Position numbers and translations under genes: made by a program. Source: an uncultured Oscillospiraceae bacterium (GTDB lineage: Bacteria > Bacillota > Clostridia > Oscillospirales > Oscillospiraceae). Taken from it: a stretch of 64,000 nucleotides of DNA. The stretch covers positions 53,944 through 117,943 of the forward strand of contig CANQVL010000005.1 in assembly GCA_947627285.1 (NCBI GenBank). The letters are read 5' to 3'. The stretch's first letter is position 1. Each line of letters begins with the position of its first letter. Of the stretch, positions 25,037-33,639 are shown in pieces. The notes under the pieces were generated by a model. That model searched no databases and was not told the origin of the DNA. It saw only the letters and a program-made list of their open reading frames with translations.

Positions 25037-25839
25037 CGGAGCGGGAGCGAATGAGAAGAAGGCGGAGAAGATCGGCTTTCGCCTTCCTTGTGAGGGCGGG
25101 GGTCGCGGTTTTCGCGGCGGCGATACTGGCGCTCATGGTCTGCGGCGCGCTGTATATCGGCGAAAGGCTGGAAAAGGACGCGGCGGACGCGGGACCGGCG
25201 GGCGGGGTTGATACGGCGGAGGACGGCGATGCGGAGGACCTTGAAGGCGACGCGGAGGGTGGCGGCGCGGAGGCCCCCGGCGCAGACGCGCAGGACGGGG
25301 AGGCTCCCGCGGTGGTGGTCATCGACGCGGGACACGGGGGAGTGCAGTCCGGGTGCGTCTTTGACGGGGTGATGGAGAAGGACATAACGCTCTCCGTGGC
25401 AAAGCTTGCCGGCGAAAAGCTATCCGAGGCGGGGGTGACCGTCATCATGACCAGGGACGGGGACGAGGACGTGTCGCTGGACGAGAGGTGCGAGATCGCA
25501 AACTCCGCCGGGGCGGAGCTATTTGTGAGCATACACTGCAACTCCTTCACCGAGGACGATGGGGTGAGCGGCTTTGAGGGGTACTACCATCTGGGCGCAG
25601 AGGGCAAGAGGCTGGCGGAGTACATAATGGAGAAGGCGGCGGGGCTCGGGGTAAAGACGAGGCACGTAAAGGACGCCGATTATCAGGTGCTGAGGGAGAC
25701 GGATATGCCCGCGGCGCTGATGGAGATAGGATTTCTGTCAAATCCCGGCGAGCGGGAGAAGCTTCAAACGGAGGAGTACCGGGACACCATAGCCGAGGCT
25801 GTCGCCCAGGGGGTCATGAAAATGCTTGAAAACGGGTAA
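25033..25839 (+). CDS. N-acetylmuramoyl-L-alanine amidase (Amidase_3)
   Basis: 268 residues. Zinc-dependent cell-wall hydrolase that cuts the amide bond between MurNAc and the peptide. An arginine-rich N-terminus and single helix (about 14-40) anchor it. An acidic linker leads to the catalytic domain: VVVIDAGHGG (first zinc His), the SIHCNS block, and the catalytic Glu in LMEIGFLSNP. Last gene of the three-gene envelope operon. Confidence 0.9.
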   Translation: MTERERMRRRRRRSAFAFLVRAGVAVFAAAILALMVCGALYIGERLEKDAADAGPAGGVDTAEDGDAEDLEGDAEGGGAEAPGADAQDGEAPAVVVIDAGHGGVQSGCVFDGVMEKDITLSVAKLAGEKLSEAGVTVIMTRDGDEDVSLDERCEIANSAGAELFVSIHCNSFTEDDGVSGFEGYYHLGAEGKRLAEYIMEKAAGLGVKTRHVKDADYQVLRETDMPAALMEIGFLSNPGEREKLQTEEYRDTIAEAVAQGVMKMLENG

Positions 25840-25844
25840 AGGGG

Positions 25845-25873
25845 TTGCGGAGAGACGGGAAAGGTTGTATAAT
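25845..25873 (+). promoter_or_regulatory. Possible promoter of the GH28 gene
   Basis: TTGCGG, 17-base spacer, perfect TATAAT. It lies 28 bases before the GTG start and implies a leader of only about 20 bases with AAAGGAGG in it. Confidence 0.5.
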
Positions 25874-25901
25874 AGGAAAAAACAAAGGAGGCGCGGGAAC
25901 G

Positions 25902-27149
25902 GTGACGGAATATTTTCCCGACGGGGTCACCCGGATAGACGGGTGGTTTTACGACATACGCGTGCCGGAGCTTGAGGAGCTGGGGCGGAGGTATGTGCTG
26001 ACGGAGCACGGGATACTTGACGACGGCAGGGTCCACACGCAGGAGATACAAAGCCTCATCGACGCCGCCAGCGCCAATGGCGGCGGCGTCATTGTGGTGC
26101 CACGGGGCACGTATTTGACGGGTGCGCTTTTTATGCGGCAGGGAGTGAACCTCTACGTCTGCGACGGCGGAGTTTTGCGGGGGAGCGACGACATCGCCGA
26201 CTACCCGGTGCTCACTACCCGCATCGAGGGCGAGACGTGCCGCTACTTCCCGGCGCTTATAAACGCCGACGGGGTGGAGGGCTTTGTCATGTGCGGACCG
26301 GGGACCGTGGACGGAAACGGCATGAGGTCCTGGAGGTCCTTCTGGCTCCGAAGGGAGTGGAACCCCGACTGCACCAACAAGGACGAGCAGAGGCCGAGGC
26401 TCGTTTACATATCAAACAGCCGGGACGTGCTGGTGGCGGGATTGCACCTGCAAAATTCCCACTTCTGGACAAACCACATCTACAATTGCCAAAGGGTGAA
26501 GTTTGTGGGCTGTACCATATACTCCCCGGCGTCGCCCGTGAAGGCTCCCAGCACCGACGCCATTGACATCGACGTGTGCTCCGACGTGCTGGTGAAAAAC
26601 TGCTATATGGAGGTCAACGACGACTCCGTGGTGCTCAAGGGCGGCAAGGGGCCCTGGGCTGATTCGGACCCCGCCAACGGGGGAAACGAGCGGGTGCTGG
26701 TGGAGGACTGCGTTTACGGCTTCTGCCACGGGTGCCTGACCTGCGGCTCTGAGTCGGTACACAACAAAAATATACTGGTGCGGCGAATAAGGGTTTTGGA
26801 CGGGAGCAACCTACTCTGGCTGAAGCTCCGTCCGGACACGCCCCAGCACTATGAGTACATAACCGTGGAGAATGTCACCGGGAGGATCGAAAGCTTCCTC
26901 ACCGTCCGCCCCTGGACGCAGTTTTTTGACCTGAAGGGCCGGGAGGACAAGCCGAAATCCCTGGCAGAGCACATCACCATGCGCAACTGCGACTGTGACT
27001 GCGACATATTTTTCAACGTCGAGCCGGACACGGAGCAGTACGAGCTCAGAGACTTCACCCTGGAAAACCTGACCGTCAGGGCAAACCACAACGGCTTCAG
27101 GGACGGCGCGGTTGACGGGATAACGATAAGGAACGTAGATGTTAAATAG
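25902..27149 (+). CDS. Glycoside hydrolase family 28 (polygalacturonase-like)
   Basis: Right-handed beta-helix enzyme acting on galacturonic-acid or related polymers, 415 residues from GTG 25902. I prefer this start because AAAGGAGG lies 10 bases before it; the longer frame has no such site. Family catalytic blocks: STDAIDID, then VNDDSVVLKGG (paired Asp), then CHGCLTCGSE where GHG...GSE is usual, so the first Gly is replaced by Cys. No signal peptide is seen, so it probably acts on imported oligosaccharides. Confidence 0.85.
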   Translation: MTEYFPDGVTRIDGWFYDIRVPELEELGRRYVLTEHGILDDGRVHTQEIQSLIDAASANGGGVIVVPRGTYLTGALFMRQGVNLYVCDGGVLRGSDDIADYPVLTTRIEGETCRYFPALINADGVEGFVMCGPGTVDGNGMRSWRSFWLRREWNPDCTNKDEQRPRLVYISNSRDVLVAGLHLQNSHFWTNHIYNCQRVKFVGCTIYSPASPVKAPSTDAIDIDVCSDVLVKNCYMEVNDDSVVLKGGKGPWADSDPANGGNERVLVEDCVYGFCHGCLTCGSESVHNKNILVRRIRVLDGSNLLWLKLRPDTPQHYEYITVENVTGRIESFLTVRPWTQFFDLKGREDKPKSLAEHITMRNCDCDCDIFFNVEPDTEQYELRDFTLENLTVRANHNGFRDGAVDGITIRNVDVK

Positions 27150-27155
27150 ATACTT

Positions 27156-27191
27156 AAAAAGCCGTGAATTCCGAAGAATTCACGGCTTTTT
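27156..27191. terminator. Bidirectional terminator hairpin (minimal mosaic unit, part 1)
   Basis: Arms AAAAAGCCGTGAATT / AATTCACGGCTTTTT with loop CCGAAG, between two convergent genes. The stem sequence is the same as in copy C at 23334. The following linker CGCACGTTC matches the linker of copies A and B. Confidence 0.8.
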
Positions 27192-27204
27192 CGCACGTTC
27201 TTCT

Positions 27205-27235
27205 AATTCAAAAAGGGCAAAGCCCTTTTTGAATT
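27205..27235. terminator. Bidirectional terminator hairpin (minimal mosaic unit, part 2)
   Basis: Arms AATTCAAAAAGGGC / GCCCTTTTTGAATT with AAA loop, directly after the stop of the carboxypeptidase gene on the minus strand. Confidence 0.75.
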
Positions 27236-28844
27236 ATTTATCTCCTCTAGTTCTGTTGTTCAGCTCCTCGTTTTGGCGGCGGAGGAGCTCTTCGATCTCC
27301 TCGAAGCTCTTGCCGGTGGTGGGAGATGGGGCGGCGGATCGGGCGGGGCGCTGGGGGGCGCGGGTCTCGGCGGGGGCGCGGCTGTCCCGGTCCTCGCGGG
27401 GGAGGGGATAGTCGGCGTAGGTCTGCCTGCGGGCGACACCCGCGGCGCCCGAGGGCTCTTGGCTCCGGCGGTACTCCTGTACGCGCCTGCGGGCGAGCTC
27501 CGCGGCGGTTTTGCGCTTGTTGGCGCGGCGGACGTTGTAGTAGATTATGAAGGCGACGTAGAGTATCACCAGCAGGACGAGAACGGTTATGGTCAGGCGG
27601 ACGTATTTGTTGCGGAGCGTCTCGCGTATCTCGGAGCCTATGTACGCCGTGCGGTCCAGCTCCACGGCGGTGTTGGCTATTAGATTCACGGTGCCGTAGT
27701 CCACGCCGTTGAAGGAGACCTTCACCTCGCCCAGGACCGCCCCCTTCTCCACCGGCGCCGTGAGGGTGCCCTCCTCATAGAGCACAGGCTCAAGCTTCAC
27801 TTGGGTGAGGTCCGCGTCGTTGGGGAGGAGGGCCGTGACGTTCTCCTCGGGCCTGAGGACGACGGAGTTGGCGCCCCTGCCCAGACGGACGGGTATCTCC
27901 GCCATGAGCTTCATGGTGGTGAGGAGCTCCCGGAGGTTGAAGTTGTCAAAGCCCCAGTTCATAAGGCGCTTTGTCTCGGTGTAGCTCTTTACCTCCGTCC
28001 TGCCGTCCTCGGCTATGATGGACTTCGCGCCGAGTATGACGCTGAGAAGGTTGCGCCCGTCCTTTGAGGCGGTGGCAATGAGGCAGTAGCCGGCGGCGTC
28101 GGTGTAGCCGGTCTTGACGCCGGAGGCGTACTCGTAGTAGTAGCCGCTCCTGTCGTTGAGGAGGTTGTTCCCCGTCCTCAGCACGCGGGCGTCGGAGACG
28201 TTGGTGGCGTCCACCGTCCAGGTCTTGGCGGAGCAGACGCGCTTGAAGAGGTTGTGGGTCAGCGCCTCGCGGGTTATGAGGTAAAGGTCGTAGGCGGTGG
28301 AGTAGTTTAAGTCGTTCGGCATACCGTGGGTGTTGCCGAAGCTTGTGTCCTTGCACCCCAGCTCGGCGGCGCGGGTGTTCATCATGGAGATGAAGGTGGG
28401 CACGTCCCCGGACACGGCGCGGGCGATGGCGTTGCAGGACTCGTTTGCCGAGGCGACGAAGGAGGCGTAAAGCAGGTCCTCAAAGGTCACCGTCTCGTCG
28501 CGCTTATACTCGGTGGCGCCGTCGGAGTCGATGTCGGAGAAGTCGGCGTCGGTGACGGTCACCCTGTCGCCCAGCTTCACGTCTCCGCGCTCGTATGCCT
28601 CCACAGCCAGAAGCGCGGTCATTATCTTCACAAGGCTTGCCGGGGCGCGGCGGACGGACTCGTTGAGGGAGTATAGGACGCTTCCCGCGTCAATGTCCAC
28701 CAGAATCGCCGCCTCCGCGTCCACAGCCGGGTCGTCCAATGCGTGGGCGCGGGGGGCGAGGGGCGCCAGGACAGCGAAGATAATGACTGCCGCGAGGACT
28801 CCGGCGGCGGTTTTTCTCAGTTTGTCAAAGGAAAAAGCTTTCAT
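27234..28844 (-). CDS. D-alanyl-D-alanine carboxypeptidase (DacF/PBP5-type)
   Basis: 536 residues. Penicillin-binding enzyme trimming the terminal D-Ala of peptidoglycan stem peptides. Signal peptide at about 1-36 (ending HALDD). Active-site motifs: Ser70-Leu-Val-Lys73, Ser132-Ala-Asn134 and Lys244-Thr-Gly246. A C-terminal beta domain is followed by a transmembrane helix near 420-442. It then has an unusual cytoplasmic tail of about 90 residues rich in Arg, Pro, Ala and Glu. PBP5-type proteins normally end in a short amphipathic anchor, so the long tail is notable. Confidence 0.92.
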   Translation of the reverse strand: MKAFSFDKLRKTAAGVLAAVIIFAVLAPLAPRAHALDDPAVDAEAAILVDIDAGSVLYSLNESVRRAPASLVKIMTALLAVEAYERGDVKLGDRVTVTDADFSDIDSDGATEYKRDETVTFEDLLYASFVASANESCNAIARAVSGDVPTFISMMNTRAAELGCKDTSFGNTHGMPNDLNYSTAYDLYLITREALTHNLFKRVCSAKTWTVDATNVSDARVLRTGNNLLNDRSGYYYEYASGVKTGYTDAAGYCLIATASKDGRNLLSVILGAKSIIAEDGRTEVKSYTETKRLMNWGFDNFNLRELLTTMKLMAEIPVRLGRGANSVVLRPEENVTALLPNDADLTQVKLEPVLYEEGTLTAPVEKGAVLGEVKVSFNGVDYGTVNLIANTAVELDRTAYIGSEIRETLRNKYVRLTITVLVLLVILYVAFIIYYNVRRANKRKTAAELARRRVQEYRRSQEPSGAAGVARRQTYADYPLPREDRDSRAPAETRAPQRPARSAAPSPTTGKSFEEIEELLRRQNEELNNRTRGDK

Positions 28845-29007
28845 CTTGAATCTCCGGGAAGAAAGTAATGGACAAAGAGGTTTTTTTATAGTAAAATGGT
28901 GACGTACCGGCGGGACCTGTACCCGCCCATATATAATATATTATTTTTTCCGAGTAAAATCAATACGGAATGTCGAAATTTGTCTTTAATTTTGAAGAAG
29001 TGGTGTT

Positions 29008-29376
29008 ATGAAGCTCAAGGGAACGGAGCTTGCCATGCTTGGCGTCGCGCTGGCGGCGGTGTTTTACGCGGCGGGCTATTTCACCGGCAGGTCCGCCTCG
29101 GGGGACGTGCTGGTGACGGTGGAGAACAAAAGCTACACCGCCTCGGCAGCTGAAAACGCCGGGGAGGGGCTTGTTGACCTGAACTCCGCGGACCGCTGGC
29201 AGCTCATGAGCCTTCCGGGGATCGGCGAGACCCTGGCTGACAGGATAATCGAATACAGAAGCGCGCACGGGGCGTTCACCTGTCCCGAGGAGCTGATGAG
29301 CGTTTCCGGCATCGGCGAGGCGCTTTTTGACAAAATAGCCGGGAGCGTTACGGTGGGGAACATAACGGAGGAGTGA
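29008..29376 (+). CDS. ComEA-like helix-hairpin-helix protein
   Basis: 122 residues. One N-terminal transmembrane helix (about 8-28), a short linker, then two helix-hairpin-helix units: VDLNSADRWQLMSLPGIGE and ELMSVSGIGEALFDKIAG. ComEA-type proteins bind incoming DNA at the cell surface during natural transformation. This one is smaller than Bacillus ComEA (about 205) and stands alone, without comEC nearby, so a competence role is only suggested. It lies 4 bases before a response regulator gene. Confidence 0.8.
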   Translation: MKLKGTELAMLGVALAAVFYAAGYFTGRSASGDVLVTVENKSYTASAAENAGEGLVDLNSADRWQLMSLPGIGETLADRIIEYRSAHGAFTCPEELMSVSGIGEALFDKIAGSVTVGNITEE

Positions 29377-29380
29377 CTGT

Positions 29381-30061
29381 ATGAAAATACTTGTTGTGGA
29401 CGACGAGAAGCTGCTTGTCAGGGGGATAAAATTCAACCTGGAGAACGAGGGCTACCAGGTGGAGGCGGCATATGACGGCGAGGAGGGGCTGGAGCTTGCC
29501 AGGAGCAGCGACTTTGACCTCATAATCCTCGACCTCATGATGCCAAAGCTCTCCGGGCTTGAGGTGTGCATGAGGCTCAGGGAGTTTTCCTCGGTGCCCA
29601 TCATCATGCTCACCGCCAGGAGCGACGACATGGACAAGATAATCGGCTTTGAGTACGGGGCGGACGACTACGTGACAAAGCCCTTCAACATACTGGAGCT
29701 GAAGGCAAGGGTCAGGGCGCTTCTGCGCCGGTCCGCGCTGAAGAACCAGGCGGAGGATCAGAACCTCATCTCAATAGGCCCCATCTCCATCGACTGCGAA
29801 AGGCGCATGGCGTATAAGGAGGGGGCGAACGTGGAGCTCACCGGCAGGGAGTTTGACGTCATCGAGCTTCTGATGAAGAACCCCGGGAGGGTCTACAGCC
29901 GCGAGAACCTGCTGAATATAATCTGGGGCTACGACTTCCAGGGCGACATACGCACGGTGGACGTTCACGTCCACAGACTGCGGGAGAAGCTTGAGAGGAA
30001 CCCGGCGGAGCCGGAGTATATAATCACAAAGTGGGGAGTTGGGTACTATTTCAAGGGCTGA
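29381..30061 (+). CDS. OmpR/PhoB-family response regulator
   Basis: 226 residues. Receiver domain with VVDDEK (Asp7, Asp8), phospho-acceptor Asp51 in IILDLMMP, and VTKPF. The winged-helix domain ends TVDVHVHRLREKLE, then WGVGYYFKG, typical of PhoB/WalR-like regulators. The gene end overlaps the kinase start by 23 bases. Confidence 0.9.
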   Translation: MKILVVDDEKLLVRGIKFNLENEGYQVEAAYDGEEGLELARSSDFDLIILDLMMPKLSGLEVCMRLREFSSVPIIMLTARSDDMDKIIGFEYGADDYVTKPFNILELKARVRALLRRSALKNQAEDQNLISIGPISIDCERRMAYKEGANVELTGREFDVIELLMKNPGRVYSRENLLNIIWGYDFQGDIRTVDVHVHRLREKLERNPAEPEYIITKWGVGYYFKG

Positions 30062-31478
30062 GAGTGGGCGCCGCCGCTTCATAAGCCTGAGGACGAAGTA
30101 CCTGCTCACGTACCTCATGCTCACGGCGGTGGTGATCGTTGTGCTCAACACCTACCCCGTCACCATCTCCAGGGACCTGGTGTTCGTCTCAAAGGAGAAC
30201 GCCATACTCCCCAGCACCATGCAGATCGGCAGCTCCGTGGAGGCGCTGGAGCGCATGACGCCGGAGACGGTGGCGCAGGTGATGAGCATGGTGGAGACCG
30301 GGAACCTTTCGCGTGTCTCCATTATGAACACGAATATGGACGAGCTCTACTCCGTCAGAAACGACGTGACGGGGTACGACGAGCGCGTGCTTTTTACGCT
30401 GGCGAGGGCGGCTGTGTCGGAGAGGAAGGACGAATTCCGGACGTTTTTCTCCGACGGGGCTTTTATGAGCTACTCCTGCGTCCCGATAATGACCTCCGGC
30501 ACGGTGTCTGGCGCGGTGTGCGTTTATGAGTACGACTCCGCCGAGGGGGAGATAGTTTTGGGGCTGAGGGACGACCTCACCAGGATCTCCCTGGGGCTGG
30601 GACTGGCGGCGATAGTCGTGAGCGTCATACTCTCCGAGACCATGAACCACCGCCTGCGCAGGATAGTTGACGCCATAAAGAACGTGCGGGAGGGGGAGTA
30701 CACCTACCGCGTAAGCGTCTCCGGGCACGACGAGCTCACGGAGCTTTCCAGCGAGTTCAACAGCCTCACCGACAGGCTCCAGCAGACGGAGGAGATCCGC
30801 CGCCGCTTTGTGGCGGACGCGTCCCACGAGCTGAAAACGCCCCTTGCCGCCATAAGGCTCCTCTCCGACAGCATACTTGAGACGGAGAACATGGACGGGG
30901 AGACCGTGAAGGAGTTCGTCGGGGGCATAAGGGAGGAGTCCGAGCGCCTTGCCCGCACCACGGGGCAGCTTTTGGCGCTGACAAAGCTGGACAACACCTC
31001 CTCCGCCGCCGTGCGCGTGCCGGTGGACTGCCGGGAGGTGGCGGGCAAGGTATTGAACACCTTAAAGCCCATCGCGGAAAAGGCGGGGGTGGATATGGAC
31101 GCCTCCATTGACGGGGACACGTGGATAATGGCGACGGCGGACGAGCTCTTCCAGATAATATATAACCTCACGGAAAACGCCATAAAATATAACCGCGAGG
31201 GCGGCAGGGTGTCGCTTTCCGTAAGCCGTTCGGCGGAGAATGTGACAATAACCGTGGAGGACACTGGCATAGGCATACCCGAGGACGACCTTCCCCACAT
31301 ATTCGACCGCTTCTACCGGGTGGACAAATCCCGCGGACGCGACGCCGGCGGCACGGGCCTGGGGCTTTCCATAGTCAAGTCCACCGCAAACCGCCACGGC
31401 GGAGACGTCACCGCCGAAAACATCCCCGCCGGCGGCATGCGCTTCACCGTGACCTTCCCGGCGTATAAAAAAGTATGA
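30039..31478 (+). CDS. Sensor histidine kinase with HAMP domain
   Basis: 479 residues from a TTG start inside the regulator gene; the start is uncertain because no ATG or GTG is in frame nearby. Transmembrane helices at about 20-40 and 186-206 flank an extracytoplasmic sensor. A HAMP linker follows (about 205-255), then phospho-acceptor His263 in DASHELKTPLAAIR, and the ATP domain with ENAIKYN, EDTGIGIP and GGTGLGLSIVK. Architecture matches PhoR/WalK-type kinases. Its stop codon lies within a 20-base-pair hairpin. Confidence 0.88.
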   Translation: MGTISRAESGRRRFISLRTKYLLTYLMLTAVVIVVLNTYPVTISRDLVFVSKENAILPSTMQIGSSVEALERMTPETVAQVMSMVETGNLSRVSIMNTNMDELYSVRNDVTGYDERVLFTLARAAVSERKDEFRTFFSDGAFMSYSCVPIMTSGTVSGAVCVYEYDSAEGEIVLGLRDDLTRISLGLGLAAIVVSVILSETMNHRLRRIVDAIKNVREGEYTYRVSVSGHDELTELSSEFNSLTDRLQQTEEIRRRFVADASHELKTPLAAIRLLSDSILETENMDGETVKEFVGGIREESERLARTTGQLLALTKLDNTSSAAVRVPVDCREVAGKVLNTLKPIAEKAGVDMDASIDGDTWIMATADELFQIIYNLTENAIKYNREGGRVSLSVSRSAENVTITVEDTGIGIPEDDLPHIFDRFYRVDKSRGRDAGGTGLGLSIVKSTANRHGGDVTAENIPAGGMRFTVTFPAYKKV

Positions 31479-31525
31479 ATGAGCTTGTCAAAAAAGGGCG
31501 GAGCGCTTTTTTGACAAGCTCATTC
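31477..31525. terminator. 20-base-pair hairpin between convergent genes
   Basis: Perfect arms beginning GAATGAGCTTGTCAAAAAAG around a GGGCGGAGCG tip. The kinase stop codon TGA overlaps the first bases. It is the third hairpin of this size at a kinase or regulator gene end in the window. Confidence 0.7.
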
Positions 31526-31568
31526 GTCGAGTGGTGACCTCTATGCCGCGTATATGCAAAGGGTATGT

Positions 31569-32285
31569 TTATTTCAGCTCTGTATGCCGCAGGAGCGCAT
31601 AGGAGCCGAGCCAGAAAACGGCGCCTATCACCGTGAATGTGAGGATGGGGAAAACAAGCTCGACCGTTCCGTCGTTCATAAACCCAAAGGCATTAAGCGC
31701 AAAGCTTCCGATCCTGCTTACAAGCTCCGGGGAAAACACAAACCGGAACAACGCGGCAATCAGCAGAATGACGCCGGATAGACCCACGCCTATCAGAAGC
31801 GAGGCTGTTTTTCCGACCTTATTGATCACCAACGCCGCCAAATAGAAAATACTGCAAAACATCACATACACGAAAGTCAACAAGAGCCAGGTGGTCAGCA
31901 TATGTCCGTATCCGTAAAGCATTCCGAAAAATGTGAAGTATTTAACAAAATGGCGGAGAACGTTCCCGAGCAGGGTATCTATCAAAGCCATTGAGGCTGA
32001 CACTATAAAGAAGCTGCAAAAAGTAGAAAGAAAAATGTATCCGCGGGTAAAACCGTTTTGTAAAAACGCCTTAAAGTCCTCCTTGAAGCTCAGAGCACCC
32101 ATAATGCTTATAAACACGGCTGACGAAATTTCCACTCCTCTGGGGTTTAGCGCTGCATTTCCCGTGCAAAGCACAACGATCGCCATGATCAAAGCGAAAA
32201 AACCGTATTCCACCAGATAGAAAATCGTAAGCGGTCTGATTTTTGTCGAGCACCCATAGGATATAGCTGATCTCAGCATTTTCAT
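31569..32285 (-). CDS. ABC transporter membrane subunit (ABC-2 type)
   Basis: 238 residues with about six hydrophobic helices and no soluble domain. It overlaps the ATPase gene by ATGA, so the pair forms one exporter of the YtrBC/EcsAB-like kind. The substrate is unknown; such YtrA-controlled pairs often respond to cell-wall antibiotics (family knowledge, not shown here). Confidence 0.75.
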   Translation of the reverse strand: MKMLRSAISYGCSTKIRPLTIFYLVEYGFFALIMAIVVLCTGNAALNPRGVEISSAVFISIMGALSFKEDFKAFLQNGFTRGYIFLSTFCSFFIVSASMALIDTLLGNVLRHFVKYFTFFGMLYGYGHMLTTWLLLTFVYVMFCSIFYLAALVINKVGKTASLLIGVGLSGVILLIAALFRFVFSPELVSRIGSFALNAFGFMNDGTVELVFPILTFTVIGAVFWLGSYALLRHTELK

Positions 32286-33142
32286 TTTATACTCCTCTCA
32301 GTCATCTTGACAAACAGCTTTTGCAGGTCCATCGCGGAGATCTGCAAATCGCTTCCTTTGGGCAAGGCGTTTTTTTTGCCCATTATATAGGCGATTTTCA
32401 GCCCGCCAAGCTCATCGTACCCTATAACATTTTTACCGGCGCAGTAGCCGTCAACCTCTTCCGCCGCGCCTGAAACGCTGTAACCGCTTTCCAGAAGCTC
32501 CTCCACGCTTTCCTGCGCGAGTATCCTTCCCCCGTCGATCAAAACGACCTCCTCAATGATATTTGAGACCTCCTCGATCATATGTGTCGCGATGATAAAG
32601 GTGCGATCCCCCTCTTCAAACGCCTCCAGGAGCAGGCTGTAAAAAAGCTCCCTGTGATTCGCGTCAAGTCCCAGCACCGGCTCGTCGAAAATGACGTAAG
32701 GGACCGACAGGGACAGAGCTATGACCAGCTTGAAAATAGATTGATAGCCCTTGGACAGAGCCTTAAATCGCTTGTTTACATCGAGACGGTATTTCTCCGA
32801 AAGCGTCAGCGCCCTGTTCATGTCAAAATCCGTGTAAAAACGCTTCGTCCACTTAAATTGTTCAATTACCTTCAAATCCCTGTCATACAGATCCGTTTCA
32901 CTCATACAGAATATTTTATCGTGGACCGCCATATTCTCACTCGCCGGTATGCCGTCTATGAGCACCTCTCCGCTGTCGGCAAAAACGCGGTTGGCGATGA
33001 TATTGATGAGCGTTGATTTTCCCGCGCCGTTTCTCCCCAAAAAACCGTATATTTTTCCAAGCTCAAAGGTAACTGAAACGTGGTCCAGCGCAGGAACATC
33101 CTTATACCGTTTCGTGACGTCATTGACCTGAATGGCTCCCAT
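32282..33142 (-). CDS. ABC transporter ATPase (YtrB/EcsA-like)
   Basis: 286 residues. Walker A GRNGAGKST at 36-44 and Walker B VIFDEPVLGLD near 155-165, with the His in IATHM. The signature motif reads LSKGYQ rather than LSGGQ, a variation seen in some exporter ATPases of this group. A C-terminal extension of about 70 residues follows the core. It overlaps the GntR-type regulator gene by 23 bases and the membrane subunit gene by 4. Confidence 0.88.
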   Translation of the reverse strand: MGAIQVNDVTKRYKDVPALDHVSVTFELGKIYGFLGRNGAGKSTLINIIANRVFADSGEVLIDGIPASENMAVHDKIFCMSETDLYDRDLKVIEQFKWTKRFYTDFDMNRALTLSEKYRLDVNKRFKALSKGYQSIFKLVIALSLSVPYVIFDEPVLGLDANHRELFYSLLLEAFEEGDRTFIIATHMIEEVSNIIEEVVLIDGGRILAQESVEELLESGYSVSGAAEEVDGYCAGKNVIGYDELGGLKIAYIMGKKNALPKGSDLQISAMDLQKLFVKMTERSIK

Positions 33143-33506
33143 TTTGATAACCCCTTTCTATCAGCGAGATGATGTCCTCTTTTGTCATTTGCAGCTTTTT
33201 TGCCTCCTCTATCAAAGCGGCTATATACTGTTCGTAAAACCGGCTTTTCCTTTTTCGCCGTATTTTTTCAACGGCTCCGGTCATAACAAACATACCGAGA
33301 CCCCGTTTTTTATAGATGATCTCCCCGTCCACAAGTATGTTCATTCCCTTCAGAACGGTGTGAGGATTGACGCTGAGCAGGGCGGAGATCTCATTCGTTG
33401 ACGGTATCTGTGTCTCCTCGCGAAACACGCCTGTGAATATCTTATCCTCAAGCTGCTCCGCTATCTGAATGAAGATAGGCTTTTCCGTGTTTGAATTTAC
33501 ATTCAA
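33120..33506 (-). CDS. GntR-family regulator, YtrA type
   Basis: 128 residues. Winged helix at about 8-75 (IFIQIAEQLEDKIFTGVF, then PSTNEISALLSVNPHTVLKG) plus a short helical tail, which is the YtrA subfamily layout without an effector-binding domain. TTG start after AAAGGAGC. First gene of the operon, placed just after a palindrome that fits its own binding site, so autorepression of the exporter operon is likely. Confidence 0.87.
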   Translation of the reverse strand: MNVNSNTEKPIFIQIAEQLEDKIFTGVFREETQIPSTNEISALLSVNPHTVLKGMNILVDGEIIYKKRGLGMFVMTGAVEKIRRKRKSRFYEQYIAALIEEAKKLQMTKEDIISLIERGYQNGSHSGQ

Positions 33507-33534
33507 GCGTTACAGCTCCTTTCTTTGCCGGTTT

Positions 33535-33552
33535 GTTAGTCAAGTAACTAAC
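33535..33552. promoter_or_regulatory. Operator of the YtrA-type operon
   Basis: GTTAGTCAAGTAACTAAC, with inverted GTTAGT/ACTAAC half-sites. It lies between the -10 box and the regulator start, a repressor position. Confidence 0.7.
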
Positions 33553-33561
33553 TACAACACG

Positions 33562-33590
33562 ATTATAACAATAATGCCCGTTCCTGTCAA
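33562..33590 (-). promoter_or_regulatory. Consensus SigA promoter of the YtrA-type operon
   Basis: TTGACA, exactly 17 bases, TATAAT reading leftward; both boxes perfect. The operator lies 9 bases downstream of the -10 box. Confidence 0.88.
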
Positions 33591-33639
33591 TACCAATTTT
33601 GAAAAAAGATTTGAGATTTTTACCGCGCGTTTCCGCTTT

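Noticed and set aside
8346..27235. CRISPR array or ordinary insertion sequence for the repeated intergenic elements
   Set aside because: There are no regularly spaced short repeats, no spacers, no cas genes, and no transposase frame in any copy; frames such as 8395-8727 are chance readings through hairpins.
29008..29376. Competence operon at the ComEA-like gene
   Set aside because: No comEB, comEC or pilus gene is in the window; the gene stands beside a two-component system.
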